Shown here: piece after piece, positions 6,513 to 13,880 of the stretch
Layout of the letters: each line of letters begins with the position of its first letter
Numbering within the stretch: the stretch's first letter is position 1
Assembly: GCA_023410155.1 (NCBI GenBank)
Contig: JAEYQF010000171.1
Span: 1 to 14,646, forward strand
Source of the DNA: Verrucomicrobiota bacterium
Lineage (GTDB): Bacteria > Verrucomicrobiota > Verrucomicrobiia > Opitutales > Opitutaceae
DNA: 14,646 nucleotides
Direction: 5' to 3'
Translations under genes and position numbers: made by a program
Notes under the pieces: model-generated
What the model saw: only the letters and a program-made list of their open reading frames with translations
Database searches by the model: none
Told to the model about the DNA's origin: nothing

Positions 6513-7583
6513 TCACGCGCCCGCCGCGGCGAGCTGACCGCAGCCAGCGGCGATGTCGATGCCGCGGCGCTGGCGCACGGTGCTCGGCAGCGAGAACTCT
6601 TCGGCGAGGATTTGCTGAAAACGTTTCGCCGCCTCGCCGCGCGTGGGGGCGCCGGCGTATCCAGAAGTTGGATTCAACGGGATCAGGTTCACCTGCGCCG
6701 GCAGGCCGGCCAACAATCGTCCCACTGCGCGCGCGTGCTCGGGCGTGTCGTTTTGCCCTTCGATCAGCGTCCACTCGTAGAAGATGCGTCGCCCGGTCGT
6801 CTCGCTGTAGGTGCGACACGCGGCCATCAAGTCGTCGAGCGGCCACTTCTTCGCGGCAGGCACGAGCGCCGCGCGTTCCGGCTGCGTGGCGGCGTGCAGC
6901 GACACCGCGAGATGCACCGGCTGGTTTTCCCGTGCGAGGCGCAGGATGCCCGGCACCACGCCGACGGTGCTCAACGTGATCCGCTCGGCGCCGAGCGCGA
7001 GCCCGTTGGAGTCGCGCAGAATCTCCGTCGCGCGGATCACCGCGTCGTAGTTATGCAGCGGCTCACCCATGCCCATCAGCACGACATTGCGCAGACGATG
7101 TTGGCCGGCCTCCGCATCGCCGCCGAGTTCGCGGAGCACCCGCGAGATGTGCACGGCCTGGGCGACGATCTCGCCGGCCGTGAGGTGTCGCGTGTAGCCC
7201 ATCTGCCCGGTCGCGCAAAAGACGCAGCCCATCGCGCAGCCCACCTGGCTCGAGATGCACGCGGTCACCCGGCCGGTGAAACGCATCAGCACCGTCTCGA
7301 TCCGCTCGCCGTCCGTTAACGTCAGGAGATATTTGCGGGTAAATCCGTCGCTGGAGTCCGTCTCCACGGCGGTCGGCAGCACCCCGATGCGCATCTCCGC
7401 CGCCAGCGCCGCCCGCACGCGTGCCGGGAGATCGTCCATCTCCTCGAAACTCCGCGCGAGCGCCAGATAAAGGTGGCTCCAGAGCCGGCCGGCGTGCACC
7501 GGGCTGAATGCGCGCCGCACCATCCACTGCCGCAGGTCCTCGCGGGTGAGGTCGTAGATGTCGTTTCTTGGATCGGCAGGCAC
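6513..7583 (-). CDS. rlmN: Dual-specificity 23S rRNA/tRNA adenine-C2 methyltransferase RlmN
   Basis: RlmN is a radical-SAM enzyme that methylates C2 of A2503 in 23S rRNA and A37 in some tRNAs. The 356-residue protein carries the Fe-S cluster motif CAMGCVFC (Cys116, Cys120, Cys123), the first mechanistic cysteine just before it in ACISSQVG (Cys109) and the second near the C-terminus in RRGIDIAAGCGQL (Cys348), in the same arrangement as E. coli Cys118 and Cys355. Further family motifs are VLMGMGEPLHNYD (168-180), ITLSTVG (202-208), LAVSLHA (225-231), EWTLIEGQND (270-279) and LIPLNP (300-305). The start is GTG at 7583; no in-frame start precedes it before the sequence loses coding character, and no Shine-Dalgarno is visible. 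It is divergent from the hybrid kinase gene. Confidence 0.96.
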   Translation of the reverse strand: MPADPRNDIYDLTREDLRQWMVRRAFSPVHAGRLWSHLYLALARSFEEMDDLPARVRAALAAEMRIGVLPTAVETDSSDGFTRKYLLTLTDGERIETVLMRFTGRVTACISSQVGCAMGCVFCATGQMGYTRHLTAGEIVAQAVHISRVLRELGGDAEAGQHRLRNVVLMGMGEPLHNYDAVIRATEILRDSNGLALGAERITLSTVGVVPGILRLARENQPVHLAVSLHAATQPERAALVPAAKKWPLDDLMAACRTYSETTGRRIFYEWTLIEGQNDTPEHARAVGRLLAGLPAQVNLIPLNPTSGYAGAPTRGEAAKRFQQILAEEFSLPSTVRQRRGIDIAAGCGQLAAAGA

Positions 7584-7795
7584 GCGCGAGGGATACGCGA
7601 GCCGCCACCGCAGGCAAGTCCGCGCACCGGCGTTTCCCGCTGAAGATTCGCAGCGCCGGGTCGATTAGGCGCCTCGGGCGCTCGGTCTCCCCGCGCTGGC
7701 GGCCCCGCCGTTTCCTCCCATCCCAACCCGCGCTGGGGAAAAACCTTCAGTGTGCCGGCCGGCGTGCCGATGAGAAGCCGATCCCGCTTCCCCTT

Positions 7796-9880
7796 TTGGC
7801 AACCTCCGGCACAACTTCCGGCTTCGACCCGGCGCGCTCAGCCTGCGCCCTTCCGTTGCCCGTCAGTGCGTTACACCTTATCGCGGCGGGCTCGCGCAGC
7901 GGCGTGCTCGCGCTCTCCGCCGACGGGCGCATCGCTTGGGCCAACGATGCGTTCGGCGGCAGCACAGGGCTGACTGCCTCCGATCTTCCCGGGCAACCCA
8001 CCTCCGTCTGGCTCGATTCCCTTCAGTGTGACGACGCCACCCGCGCCCGCATCGATGCCGCACTCGCGACGGGCGAATCACTTCAGACGACGGTGAGCTT
8101 TCTCGCCCGCGACGACTCCACGCGCTGGGCCGAGTTGCAGGTGCAGTCTGTGACTGACGACATCGGCGCGCCCCTGCGGCTCGTGTTGCTCGAGGACATC
8201 ACCGAACGCCAACAGCACGAGGCACTGATGCAGCAGGCCAACGCCGCCATTCAGGATCTCAACGCCCAGTTCGAAAAAGCGATCGAGCACGCCCAGCAAC
8301 TCGCGATGGAGGCCGCCGTCGCGAATCAGGCCAAGAGCGCCTTCCTCGCGATGATGAGCCACGAAATCCGCACGCCCCTCAACGGCGTGATCGGCATGAC
8401 CGGCATCCTCGAGGCCACCACGCTCACCGACGAACAGCGCGAGTGCCTCCGCACCATCCGCATGTCGGGTGAAGCCCTGCTTGGCGTGATCAACGACACG
8501 CTCGACTACTCGAAGATTGAAGCCGGCCGCCTCGATCTCGAGGAAGTGGAGTTCGATCTTCACACCTGCGCCGAAGAAGCCGCCGAGCTGCTCGCCGGCA
8601 AAGCGTTTGCCAAGAAGCTGGAGCTGGTGTGCGACATCGCCGAAGACACGCCGCGCCGGATCATGGGCGACCCCACGCGGCTGCGGCAGATCTTCGTCAA
8701 TCTTCTCGGCAACGCGGTCAAATTCACCGCGGCCGGCGAGATCGTCCTGACCATTCGCCTCGAGACGCGCACGGCCGACAAATGCCGCTTCCAGCTGGGT
8801 GTTCGCGACACGGGCATCGGCATCCCCAAGGATAAACAGCACCGTCTCTTCAAGAGCTTCTCCCAAGTCGACTCCTCGACCACGCGCCAATACGGCGGCA
8901 CCGGACTGGGCCTCGCGATCAGTAAAAAACTCGCCGAGCTCATGGGCGGCACCATGTGGGTCGAGAGCGAAGGCGGCCAAGGCTCCGCCTTTCTCTTCAC
9001 CATCGAAGCGTCACTCGCCCCCTCCACCGCTGCCATCGCACCCGCGCCCGCCCCGACCCGCCGCGCGCTCATCATCGACGACAACGCCACCAGCCGCAAC
9101 ATCCTCGGCCGCCATCTCCGCCGGCTGGGTTTCGAGCCCCTGCTCGCCGCCAGCGCCGCCCAGGCGGACGAACTCCTTCCCGGATCTCCCCGCCTCGACG
9201 TCGTCCTGGTCGATTACCACATGCCGGATATCGACGGTCTCGCCTGGGCCCGGCAGAGAGTCGGCGCGAAAAAACCCGCGCCGATTCTCCTCCTCAAAGC
9301 GCTCGGTGAGACGATCAACGACCCCGCTCTCGACGGCGTCATCAACAAGCCCCTCAAGCACGACCTCGTCTCTGAGCGGATTCAGCAAGTGCTCGCCGGC
9401 AAACACCCGAACGCCGCCTCCGCCACGGGCTCCGCGGCCGTTCCCACCACCGCCGACACCGCACGCCTCAAGCCGCTGCGCATCCTCATGGCCGAGGACA
9501 ACCCGGTAAACCAAACCGTCGCGAAACATCAGCTCAAACGCCTCGGCTACGAACCGAAAGTCGTCGCCAACGGCGAACTCGCCGTCGCGGCCGTTCAGGC
9601 CGAGACCTTCGACGTGATTCTCATGGACGTGCAGATGCCGGAGATGGACGGCCTCGAAGCCACCCGGCGCATCCGCGAATCCAATCCCCAGCTGCCGTGG
9701 ATCATCGCGCTCACCGCGGGCGTCGGCTCCAGCGACCGCGACGAGGCGCGCCGCGCCGGGATGAATGAATATCTGGCCAAACCGCTCCGCCCCGACGCTC
9801 TCCAGGACGCCCTCTCCCGCGCCTACAGCGAAGTGCAGCGCCTCCGTGGCGCACCGCTGCCAGCGGCCGCGGTCGCCTGA
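7796..9880 (+). CDS. Soluble hybrid histidine kinase: PAS-HisKA-HATPase-REC-REC
   Basis: Counted from the TTG at 7796 (694 residues), the order is: a PAS-like sensor (about 27-136, ending LLEDITERQ), a helical linker, HisKA with phospho-acceptor His189 in SHEIRTPLNG, a HATPase with N-box Asn302/Asn306 (VNLLGNAVKF), DTGIGIP (338-344) and GGTGLGL (367-373), then two receivers. REC1 keeps Asp428/Asp429, phospho-acceptor Asp473 (VDYHMPD) and Lys518, but has Lys501 where Thr/Ser is expected (ILLLKAL). REC2 is complete (Glu567/Asp568, Asp611, Thr640, Lys662). No HPt or DNA-binding domain and no membrane segment, so it is a cytosolic phosphorelay kinase with an unknown signal. The start is uncertain: the frame is open back to ATG 7568, but those 76 codons are Arg-rich and overlap the rlmN start; TTG 7856 is another choice. 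Confidence 0.93.
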   Translation: MATSGTTSGFDPARSACALPLPVSALHLIAAGSRSGVLALSADGRIAWANDAFGGSTGLTASDLPGQPTSVWLDSLQCDDATRARIDAALATGESLQTTVSFLARDDSTRWAELQVQSVTDDIGAPLRLVLLEDITERQQHEALMQQANAAIQDLNAQFEKAIEHAQQLAMEAAVANQAKSAFLAMMSHEIRTPLNGVIGMTGILEATTLTDEQRECLRTIRMSGEALLGVINDTLDYSKIEAGRLDLEEVEFDLHTCAEEAAELLAGKAFAKKLELVCDIAEDTPRRIMGDPTRLRQIFVNLLGNAVKFTAAGEIVLTIRLETRTADKCRFQLGVRDTGIGIPKDKQHRLFKSFSQVDSSTTRQYGGTGLGLAISKKLAELMGGTMWVESEGGQGSAFLFTIEASLAPSTAAIAPAPAPTRRALIIDDNATSRNILGRHLRRLGFEPLLAASAAQADELLPGSPRLDVVLVDYHMPDIDGLAWARQRVGAKKPAPILLLKALGETINDPALDGVINKPLKHDLVSERIQQVLAGKHPNAASATGSAAVPTTADTARLKPLRILMAEDNPVNQTVAKHQLKRLGYEPKVVANGELAVAAVQAETFDVILMDVQMPEMDGLEATRRIRESNPQLPWIIALTAGVGSSDRDEARRAGMNEYLAKPLRPDALQDALSRAYSEVQRLRGAPLPAAAVA

Positions 9881-9895
9881 AGCGCGAGTCTCGAA

Positions 9896-9973
9896 CCACA
9901 GAGAGACCCAGGGCACAGAGCGCTACCTGTCCGCTTCGCGAAGCACAGGCTCTGCGCTCCCCGTGTCCCTGTG
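9896..9973. repeat. Long imperfect inverted repeat between convergent genes, possible bidirectional terminator
   Basis: An extended hairpin lies just after the kinase stop and 27 nt before the stop of the convergent small gene. Its core is the perfect 12-bp palindrome GCTTCGCGAAGC (9933-9944). Outside it, CCTGT (9926-9930) pairs with ACAGG (9945-9949), GAGCGC (9918-9923) with GCGCTC (9954-9959), CAC (9914-9916) with GTG (9963-9965), and CACAG (9897-9901) with CTGTG (9969-9973), with small mismatches and bulges between. No T run follows. The arms read 'ACCACAGAGAGACCCAGGG' and 'CCGTGTCCCTGTG', recalling the CACAGAG-rich intergenic repeats I associate with several bacterial phyla. This may be one copy of a dispersed element, or a hairpin ending both transcripts. 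Confidence 0.6.
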
Positions 9974-10000
9974 ATTGGACCAGACCGCAACGAATCCTGA

Positions 10001-10270
10001 CTAGATGAAGCGACTGCGGACGGGTTGGTCGTCTGGCGCGCCTTCGTAGGCGTGCACCGCACACGCAGAATCGCTCCACATCGGCAGGTTGTGGCGCCTC
10101 CAATCCCGTGTTTCCACTATGTCGCGATTCACTTCCGGCTGTTCGCAGCTGAGCATGATTCTGTTCAGGCCGGCGTAGGCGATGTCCTGGCACGACACGC
10201 CCAGTGCCTCCGCGTAGCGAGCGACGGCTTCGTATTCGGCCTGCTCGAGGTATAATCTGACCGCTGGCAT
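10001..10270 (-). CDS. Small ribbon-helix-helix-like protein, 89 residues
   Basis: The N-terminal 40 residues (PAVRLYLEQAEYEAVARYA, then EALGVSCQDIAYAGLNRIM) fit the plan of a ribbon-helix-helix domain: a short strand of alternating residues, helix A, a GV turn and helix B. Such domains occur in small repressors and antitoxins. The C-terminal half (residues 41-89) has a conserved-looking WRRHNLPMWSDSA stretch and no recognised domain. A good Shine-Dalgarno GGAGG sits 5 nt before the ATG, and a plausible sigma-70-type promoter lies upstream. No toxin partner is adjacent: on one side is the convergent kinase, on the other the divergent MarC gene. A DNA-binding or orphan-antitoxin role is inference from the fold pattern only. 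Confidence 0.7.
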   Translation of the reverse strand: MPAVRLYLEQAEYEAVARYAEALGVSCQDIAYAGLNRIMLSCEQPEVNRDIVETRDWRRHNLPMWSDSACAVHAYEGAPDDQPVRSRFI

Positions 10271-10280
10271 GGGAGCCTCC

Positions 10281-10303
10281 GGTTGATGGGTTGGGGTTGG
10301 GGG
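10281..10303 (+). other. G-run tract in the leader of the small RHH-like gene
   Basis: On the plus strand, runs of 2, 3, 4 and 5 G are separated by TTGAT, TT and TT. On the transcribed (minus-strand) mRNA this is a C-rich tract just upstream of the Shine-Dalgarno of the 89-residue gene. The pattern could form a two-layer G-quadruplex in the DNA template. It does not meet the strict four-runs-of-three rule with short loops, so any structural role is speculative. Confidence 0.3.
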
Positions 10304-10318
10304 CGCTGAACCGCCGAG

Positions 10319-10347
10319 ACTTTACGCCCACTCCACTCCTCAGACAA
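10319..10347 (-). promoter_or_regulatory. Putative sigma-70-type promoter of the small RHH-like gene
   Basis: Read on the minus strand, TTGTCT (10347-10342; 4 of 6 match to TTGACA) and TAAAGT (10324-10319; 4 of 6 match to TATAAT) are separated by exactly 17 nt. The -10 hexamer ends 48 nt before the ATG at 10270, leaving a short leader that holds the C-rich tract and GGAGG. It is the best-spaced promoter-like pair I found in the window, but with 4/6 matches it can arise by chance. Confidence 0.4.
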
Positions 10348-10439
10348 GCGGGCCAGCACGATCGTTGACCAGCCGGGCGGGCGTCCCGCGGAGCTGCCTG
10401 CTCCTTGCGTTCGCCCCCGCTGGCTCGCAAGCTGGGCTC

Positions 10440-11021
10440 ATGTCTGAGTTGCTGGAGAAGTTCGTCCAGGCGTTTATCCCGCTTTTTATCGCGATCGATC
10501 CGATCGGGCTCGCCGCGATTTTTCTCGCGATGAGCGTCGGCGTGGAGCCGGCGAAGCGCCGAAAAATCTCCAATCAAGCGGCGGTCACCGGTGGAGCCGT
10601 GGCGCTCATGTTCCTGCTGCTGGGCCAGACGATCTTCGCCGCACTCGGCATCACCTCCAGCGACTTCCAGATCGCGGGCGGCCTCATCCTGTTTATCCTC
10701 GCCGCGCGCGATCTGATCCATTCCGCGGCCGAAGAGCCGGCGAAGCTCGCGGACGATTTCGGTGTGGTGCCGCTGGGCATGCCTCTGATTGCGGGGCCGG
10801 CCTCCATCACGACGCTCATCCTGCTCGCGCAGACGCTCGGGGTTTGGATCACGCTCGCCGCGCTGGTGGTTAATCTGGTGCTCGTGGTGCTCGCGTTCGC
10901 GTATGCGGAGAAGATCGGCCACTGGATCGGCTCCACGGGCATGCGTGCGATCTCCAAGATCATCTCGCTGCTGCTCGCCGCCATCGCGGTGAACATGATT
11001 CGCCAAGGCTGGGCCAACTGA
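10440..11021 (+). CDS. MarC family integral membrane protein
   Basis: The 193-residue protein is very hydrophobic, with about six membrane segments: FIPLFIAIDPIGLAAIFLA (about 10-30), AAVTGGAVALMFLLLGQTIF (47-66), GGLILFILAARDLI (80-93), MPLIAGPASITTLILLAQ (113-130), WITLAALVVNLVLVVLAFAYA (135-155) and IISLLLAAIAVNMI (174-187). The IDPIG motif in the first segment and PLIAGPASITT in the middle are hallmarks of the MarC family of inner-membrane proteins, whose role is unknown; the E. coli member was once linked to multiple antibiotic resistance but that link was not upheld. The start at ATG 10440 (MSELLEKFVQAF) fits the family N-terminus better than the open frame back to 10365. No clear Shine-Dalgarno. 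It is a single-gene plus-strand unit between minus-strand neighbours. Confidence 0.9.
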   Translation: MSELLEKFVQAFIPLFIAIDPIGLAAIFLAMSVGVEPAKRRKISNQAAVTGGAVALMFLLLGQTIFAALGITSSDFQIAGGLILFILAARDLIHSAAEEPAKLADDFGVVPLGMPLIAGPASITTLILLAQTLGVWITLAALVVNLVLVVLAFAYAEKIGHWIGSTGMRAISKIISLLLAAIAVNMIRQGWAN

Positions 11022-11069
11022 TCAAGGCCCCGCCGGAGCAACGTCCTTCGTGGCCGAGCAGCGGAGCGC

Positions 11070-12311
11070 TCACCCTTCGAATCGCGTGAGCAGCTCAGCG
11101 TAAATCTTAGCGCAATTCACGAGATCCTTCACTCGCGCGCGTTCGTCGACCGCGTGCTCGTTCTGCCCACCGGGGCCGTAGCCGAGTGTAGGAATCTTAA
11201 GATAATGCGCGAAAAAGTGCATGTCGTTGAAGCCCGTGGAAACGTTGAACACCGCCGGCGAGCGGCGCACGCGGGCGACACTAGCAGCCATCGCGGCAAA
11301 AAACGGGTGCTCGGGTGCGGAGAAGCACGCGAAGTTTTCCGACACTTTCTCGACCGTGATGCGACATTGCGGGATCTCGCCTGCCGCGGCCGCCAGAAAC
11401 GCGCGCAGCTCCTTCTCGGCCTTGGCATGATCTTCGACGGCGAGCACGCGGCGATCGATCGAGAAGGTCGCGAGCGCGGGCACGGTGTTGATCTTGCCGC
11501 CTTCGCCGGCGGAAAACACGCCCCCCACATTGATCGTGGGCCGCATACGAGTCCCGTCGGGAGTGAGGAACTCCCGGCGGGCGAGCTCGCGCTTGTAGTC
11601 CTCGAGGGCGAGGACGAGCGCGGACATCTTCTCGAGGGCGTTGATACCCGCCTCGGGACGGGAGCCATGCGCGGCGCGTCCATGGACGGTAACCTGGAGC
11701 CACACCACACCGTTGTGCCCGCAGCACACCTGAGCGGCTTCACCGCCCTCCATTACCACCGCGTAATCGGGCGAGATCGGCGCGTGCCGCACGAGCCATC
11801 CCGCACCCAACTCCGAATCGGTCTCTTCGTCGGCGGTGAACGAGACTTCGACGTTGAGGCGGGGCGCGGTGTCCGTCGCGCGGAGCGCTCGCAGCGCGAG
11901 GATCAGGCTCGCCATCGATCCTTTCATGTCGGACGTGCCGCGGCCGTAGATCCATCCGCCCTCAACGCGTCCGCTAAACGGGTCGCTGTGTCGCCACTTT
12001 CCGGATACGGGGACCACGTCGTAGTGCGCGTTGAAGTGGATGGTCTTCTTCGCGCCCCGCACGCGCAGCTTGCCGAGCACGTTGAAGCGCGGAAATCCGT
12101 GCTGTTCGACTGGAAGAACTCTCCGGGCCAGCGCGCGCGGCACGGAAAAGCGCTTCGTGGCCAGCCCGAGGGAGGAAAGCTCCGCGGCGAGCCGTGCGGT
12201 CATCACCTCATAGTTTTCGCCGGGGGGATTGACGGTCGGGATGCTAACCAGGTCCCGCAGCAGCCGGACCGCATCCGGGCCATGGCGATCGATGTAGGCG
12301 AAAGGGCTCAT
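11070..12311 (-). CDS. M20-family metallopeptidase (ArgE/DapE/aminoacylase type)
   Basis: The 413-residue protein has the two-zinc hydrolase signature: HYDVVP with ligand His96 and catalytic-site Asp98, GRGTSDMKG with bridging Asp128, DEETDSELGAG with general base Glu162 and ligand Glu163, Glu188 in VVMEGGEAA as the third acidic ligand, and His386 in QNEHAVDE as the final ligand. Residues about 200-310 form the inserted dimerisation domain, starting with WLQVTVHGRAAHGSRPEAG. Family members remove N-acyl or N-succinyl groups from amino acids or cleave dipeptides in the cytoplasm. The exact substrate (succinyl-diaminopimelate, acetylornithine or other) cannot be read here, so no gene symbol is given. 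The ATG at 12311 has no Shine-Dalgarno. The TauE/SafE gene lies 155 nt upstream on the same strand. Confidence 0.92.
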   Translation of the reverse strand: MSPFAYIDRHGPDAVRLLRDLVSIPTVNPPGENYEVMTARLAAELSSLGLATKRFSVPRALARRVLPVEQHGFPRFNVLGKLRVRGAKKTIHFNAHYDVVPVSGKWRHSDPFSGRVEGGWIYGRGTSDMKGSMASLILALRALRATDTAPRLNVEVSFTADEETDSELGAGWLVRHAPISPDYAVVMEGGEAAQVCCGHNGVVWLQVTVHGRAAHGSRPEAGINALEKMSALVLALEDYKRELARREFLTPDGTRMRPTINVGGVFSAGEGGKINTVPALATFSIDRRVLAVEDHAKAEKELRAFLAAAAGEIPQCRITVEKVSENFACFSAPEHPFFAAMAASVARVRRSPAVFNVSTGFNDMHFFAHYLKIPTLGYGPGGQNEHAVDERARVKDLVNCAKIYAELLTRFEG

Positions 12312-12466
12312 GGTTCGCTAAAAAGGCCAGCCGCCCCCCGCCCCCGTCAAACCTCAAAAACGGGCCTTCCAACCTGCACGCCAGTCCCTCTCGGCAACAT
12401 CCGTATTACGGTTCGAACTTTTGTTTTTTACTGCCTTTCCGTCGCTTGCACCACCATCGCCAAGCC

Positions 12467-13228
12467 TCATTTCAGGTAGTTGACCCAGATCAACCGCGCG
12501 AGCGTGAGGGCCACCATGGTGAAGAATAGAGGGCGCACGAGGCGCGCGCCGCGCGTGACAACGAGTCCGGCTCCTAGTCGTCCGCCGATCAACTGCCCGC
12601 CTGCCATCGCGAGCCCGGCACCGAAATGGATCAGCCCCGCAGCGGCGAAAAGCGCAAGCGAGGCGAGATTGCTGGTGGCGTTCATTACTTTGGTGGTGCC
12701 AGTCGCCTGCGTGAAGTTCTCGCCGCGCACCAGCAAGAGCGCGACGGCCCAGAACGAGCCTGTGCCGGGGCCGAAGAATCCGTCGTAGAACCCAAGCGCG
12801 AGCCCGAAGAGCAGGAAAAAGGGTGTGCGCTCCATCCGTGCGGGACGCGTTTCGCGGCCGAGCTCGGGTTTGCAGATCATGTAGAGGAGAATCGCAGCGA
12901 GCAGCCACGGGATCACGCGGCCAAGCGCGTCAGCCGACAGGCGTTGCACGGTGAACGCTCCCGCCACCGCACCGACCAGCGTGGCCACGATGCCCCAGAT
13001 GCAGGCCCGCAGATCCACGACTTTCTGCCGCACAAAATGCCGTGAGGCCGACACGCTGCCGAAGCTGGATTGGAACTTGTTTGTGCCGAGCGCGAGCGGC
13101 ACCGGCAGTCCGAGGTTGAGCAACGCCGGCACGGTGATGAGCCCGCCGCCGCCCGCCACGGAGTCGACCAGGCCGGCTACGAGGCCGACCGTAAACAGCA
13201 CGGGATAATGCCACCACTCGAGGATCAC
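12467..13228 (-). CDS. TauE/SafE family sulfite/organosulfur-type permease
   Basis: The 253-residue protein is an integral membrane protein with about seven or eight segments. Its first segments hold the family signature: GLVAGLVDSVAGGGGLITVPALLNLGLPVPLALGTNK, followed by a basic loop (ASRHFVRQK), and in the second half a repeated version (FGLALGFYDGFFGPGTGSFWAVALLL, then TGTTKVMNATSNLASLALFA), reflecting the internal duplication of this family. Members export or import sulfite, sulfoacetate, taurine-related or other small anions; the substrate is not evident. The start is GTG at 13228 (MILEWWHYPVLF), which puts the first membrane segment where the family has it. No Shine-Dalgarno is clear. 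It is divergent from the DUF985 gene, and no sulfur-metabolism gene is near. Confidence 0.92.
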   Translation of the reverse strand: MILEWWHYPVLFTVGLVAGLVDSVAGGGGLITVPALLNLGLPVPLALGTNKFQSSFGSVSASRHFVRQKVVDLRACIWGIVATLVGAVAGAFTVQRLSADALGRVIPWLLAAILLYMICKPELGRETRPARMERTPFFLLFGLALGFYDGFFGPGTGSFWAVALLLVRGENFTQATGTTKVMNATSNLASLALFAAAGLIHFGAGLAMAGGQLIGGRLGAGLVVTRGARLVRPLFFTMVALTLARLIWVNYLK

Positions 13229-13342
13229 GCGCGCAGCATCGCCGTTGCGCCGGGGAACGGAAGCGTGGAATCAAATGCGGCCCACCACTGACTTCGCGAA
13301 CGGTTCCTGCTCTGGTCGAGCGGGCCAGCGCCCTTCAACGCC

Positions 13343-13837
13343 ATGCTCTCCGCCGCCAAAATCATCGCTCGACTCGCGCTCGAACCGCTGCCCCTGGAGG
13401 GCGGCTACTTCCGCCGGACGTGGACGAGCGCCGATGCGCTTCCAAGCGGCCGTCCAGTCGGCTCGGCAATCTACTTTCTGATCACGCCGGAAGCACTGGG
13501 ATTCTCCGCGCTGCACCGCCTAAAGATCGACGAGCTGTGGATGTATCACGCCGGTGACCCGGTCGAGCATGTGCAACTCGATCGCACCGCTGGCGGGTCC
13601 GCCGTGATCACGGTGCTGGGCGGGGATCTCGCCGAGGGCCAGGTGCCGCAGCTTCGCGTGTGCGGCGGACGCTGGCAGGGCGCGCGGCTCACACCAGGCG
13701 GTTCCCACGGCTGGAGTTTGTTCACGTGCACGATCTCGCCGGGCTGGGAGGATGGGGAGTTTGAGCTCGGAGAACGCCAAGCCCTCAGCCGTGAATTTCC
13801 TCTCGCGACCGATTGGATCACGCAGCTCACGAGATGA
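13343..13837 (+). CDS. DUF985 (cupin_5) protein
   Basis: The 164-residue protein matches the DUF985/cupin_5 family along its whole length: LEPLPLEGGYFRRTW (residues 13-27), GSAIYFLITPEALGFSALHRLKIDELWMYHAGDPVEHV (40-77), VLGGDLAEGQVPQLRV (90-105), GGSHGWSLFTCTISPGWEDGEFELGER (118-144) and the terminal FPLATDWITQLT. The fold is a small beta-barrel of the RmlC-like cupin type, probably cytosolic. The biochemical function is not known; some relatives are annotated as possible sugar epimerase-like proteins. The ATG at 13343 has no Shine-Dalgarno. The gene is followed after 43 nt by pdxH on the same strand, so they may be co-transcribed. Confidence 0.93.
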   Translation: MLSAAKIIARLALEPLPLEGGYFRRTWTSADALPSGRPVGSAIYFLITPEALGFSALHRLKIDELWMYHAGDPVEHVQLDRTAGGSAVITVLGGDLAEGQVPQLRVCGGRWQGARLTPGGSHGWSLFTCTISPGWEDGEFELGERQALSREFPLATDWITQLTR

Positions 13838-13880
13838 TTTTTGACACGATGCCCCCCGCGGCGCAGGGTCGCACTTGATC

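Noticed and set aside
12312..12466. AT-rich tract (12413-12431) between the permease and the M20 peptidase as a promoter or terminator
   Set aside because: On the minus strand no -35/-10 pair with good spacing was found, and the short palindrome GTTCGAAC followed by T-rich sequence faces a direction with no gene ending there.
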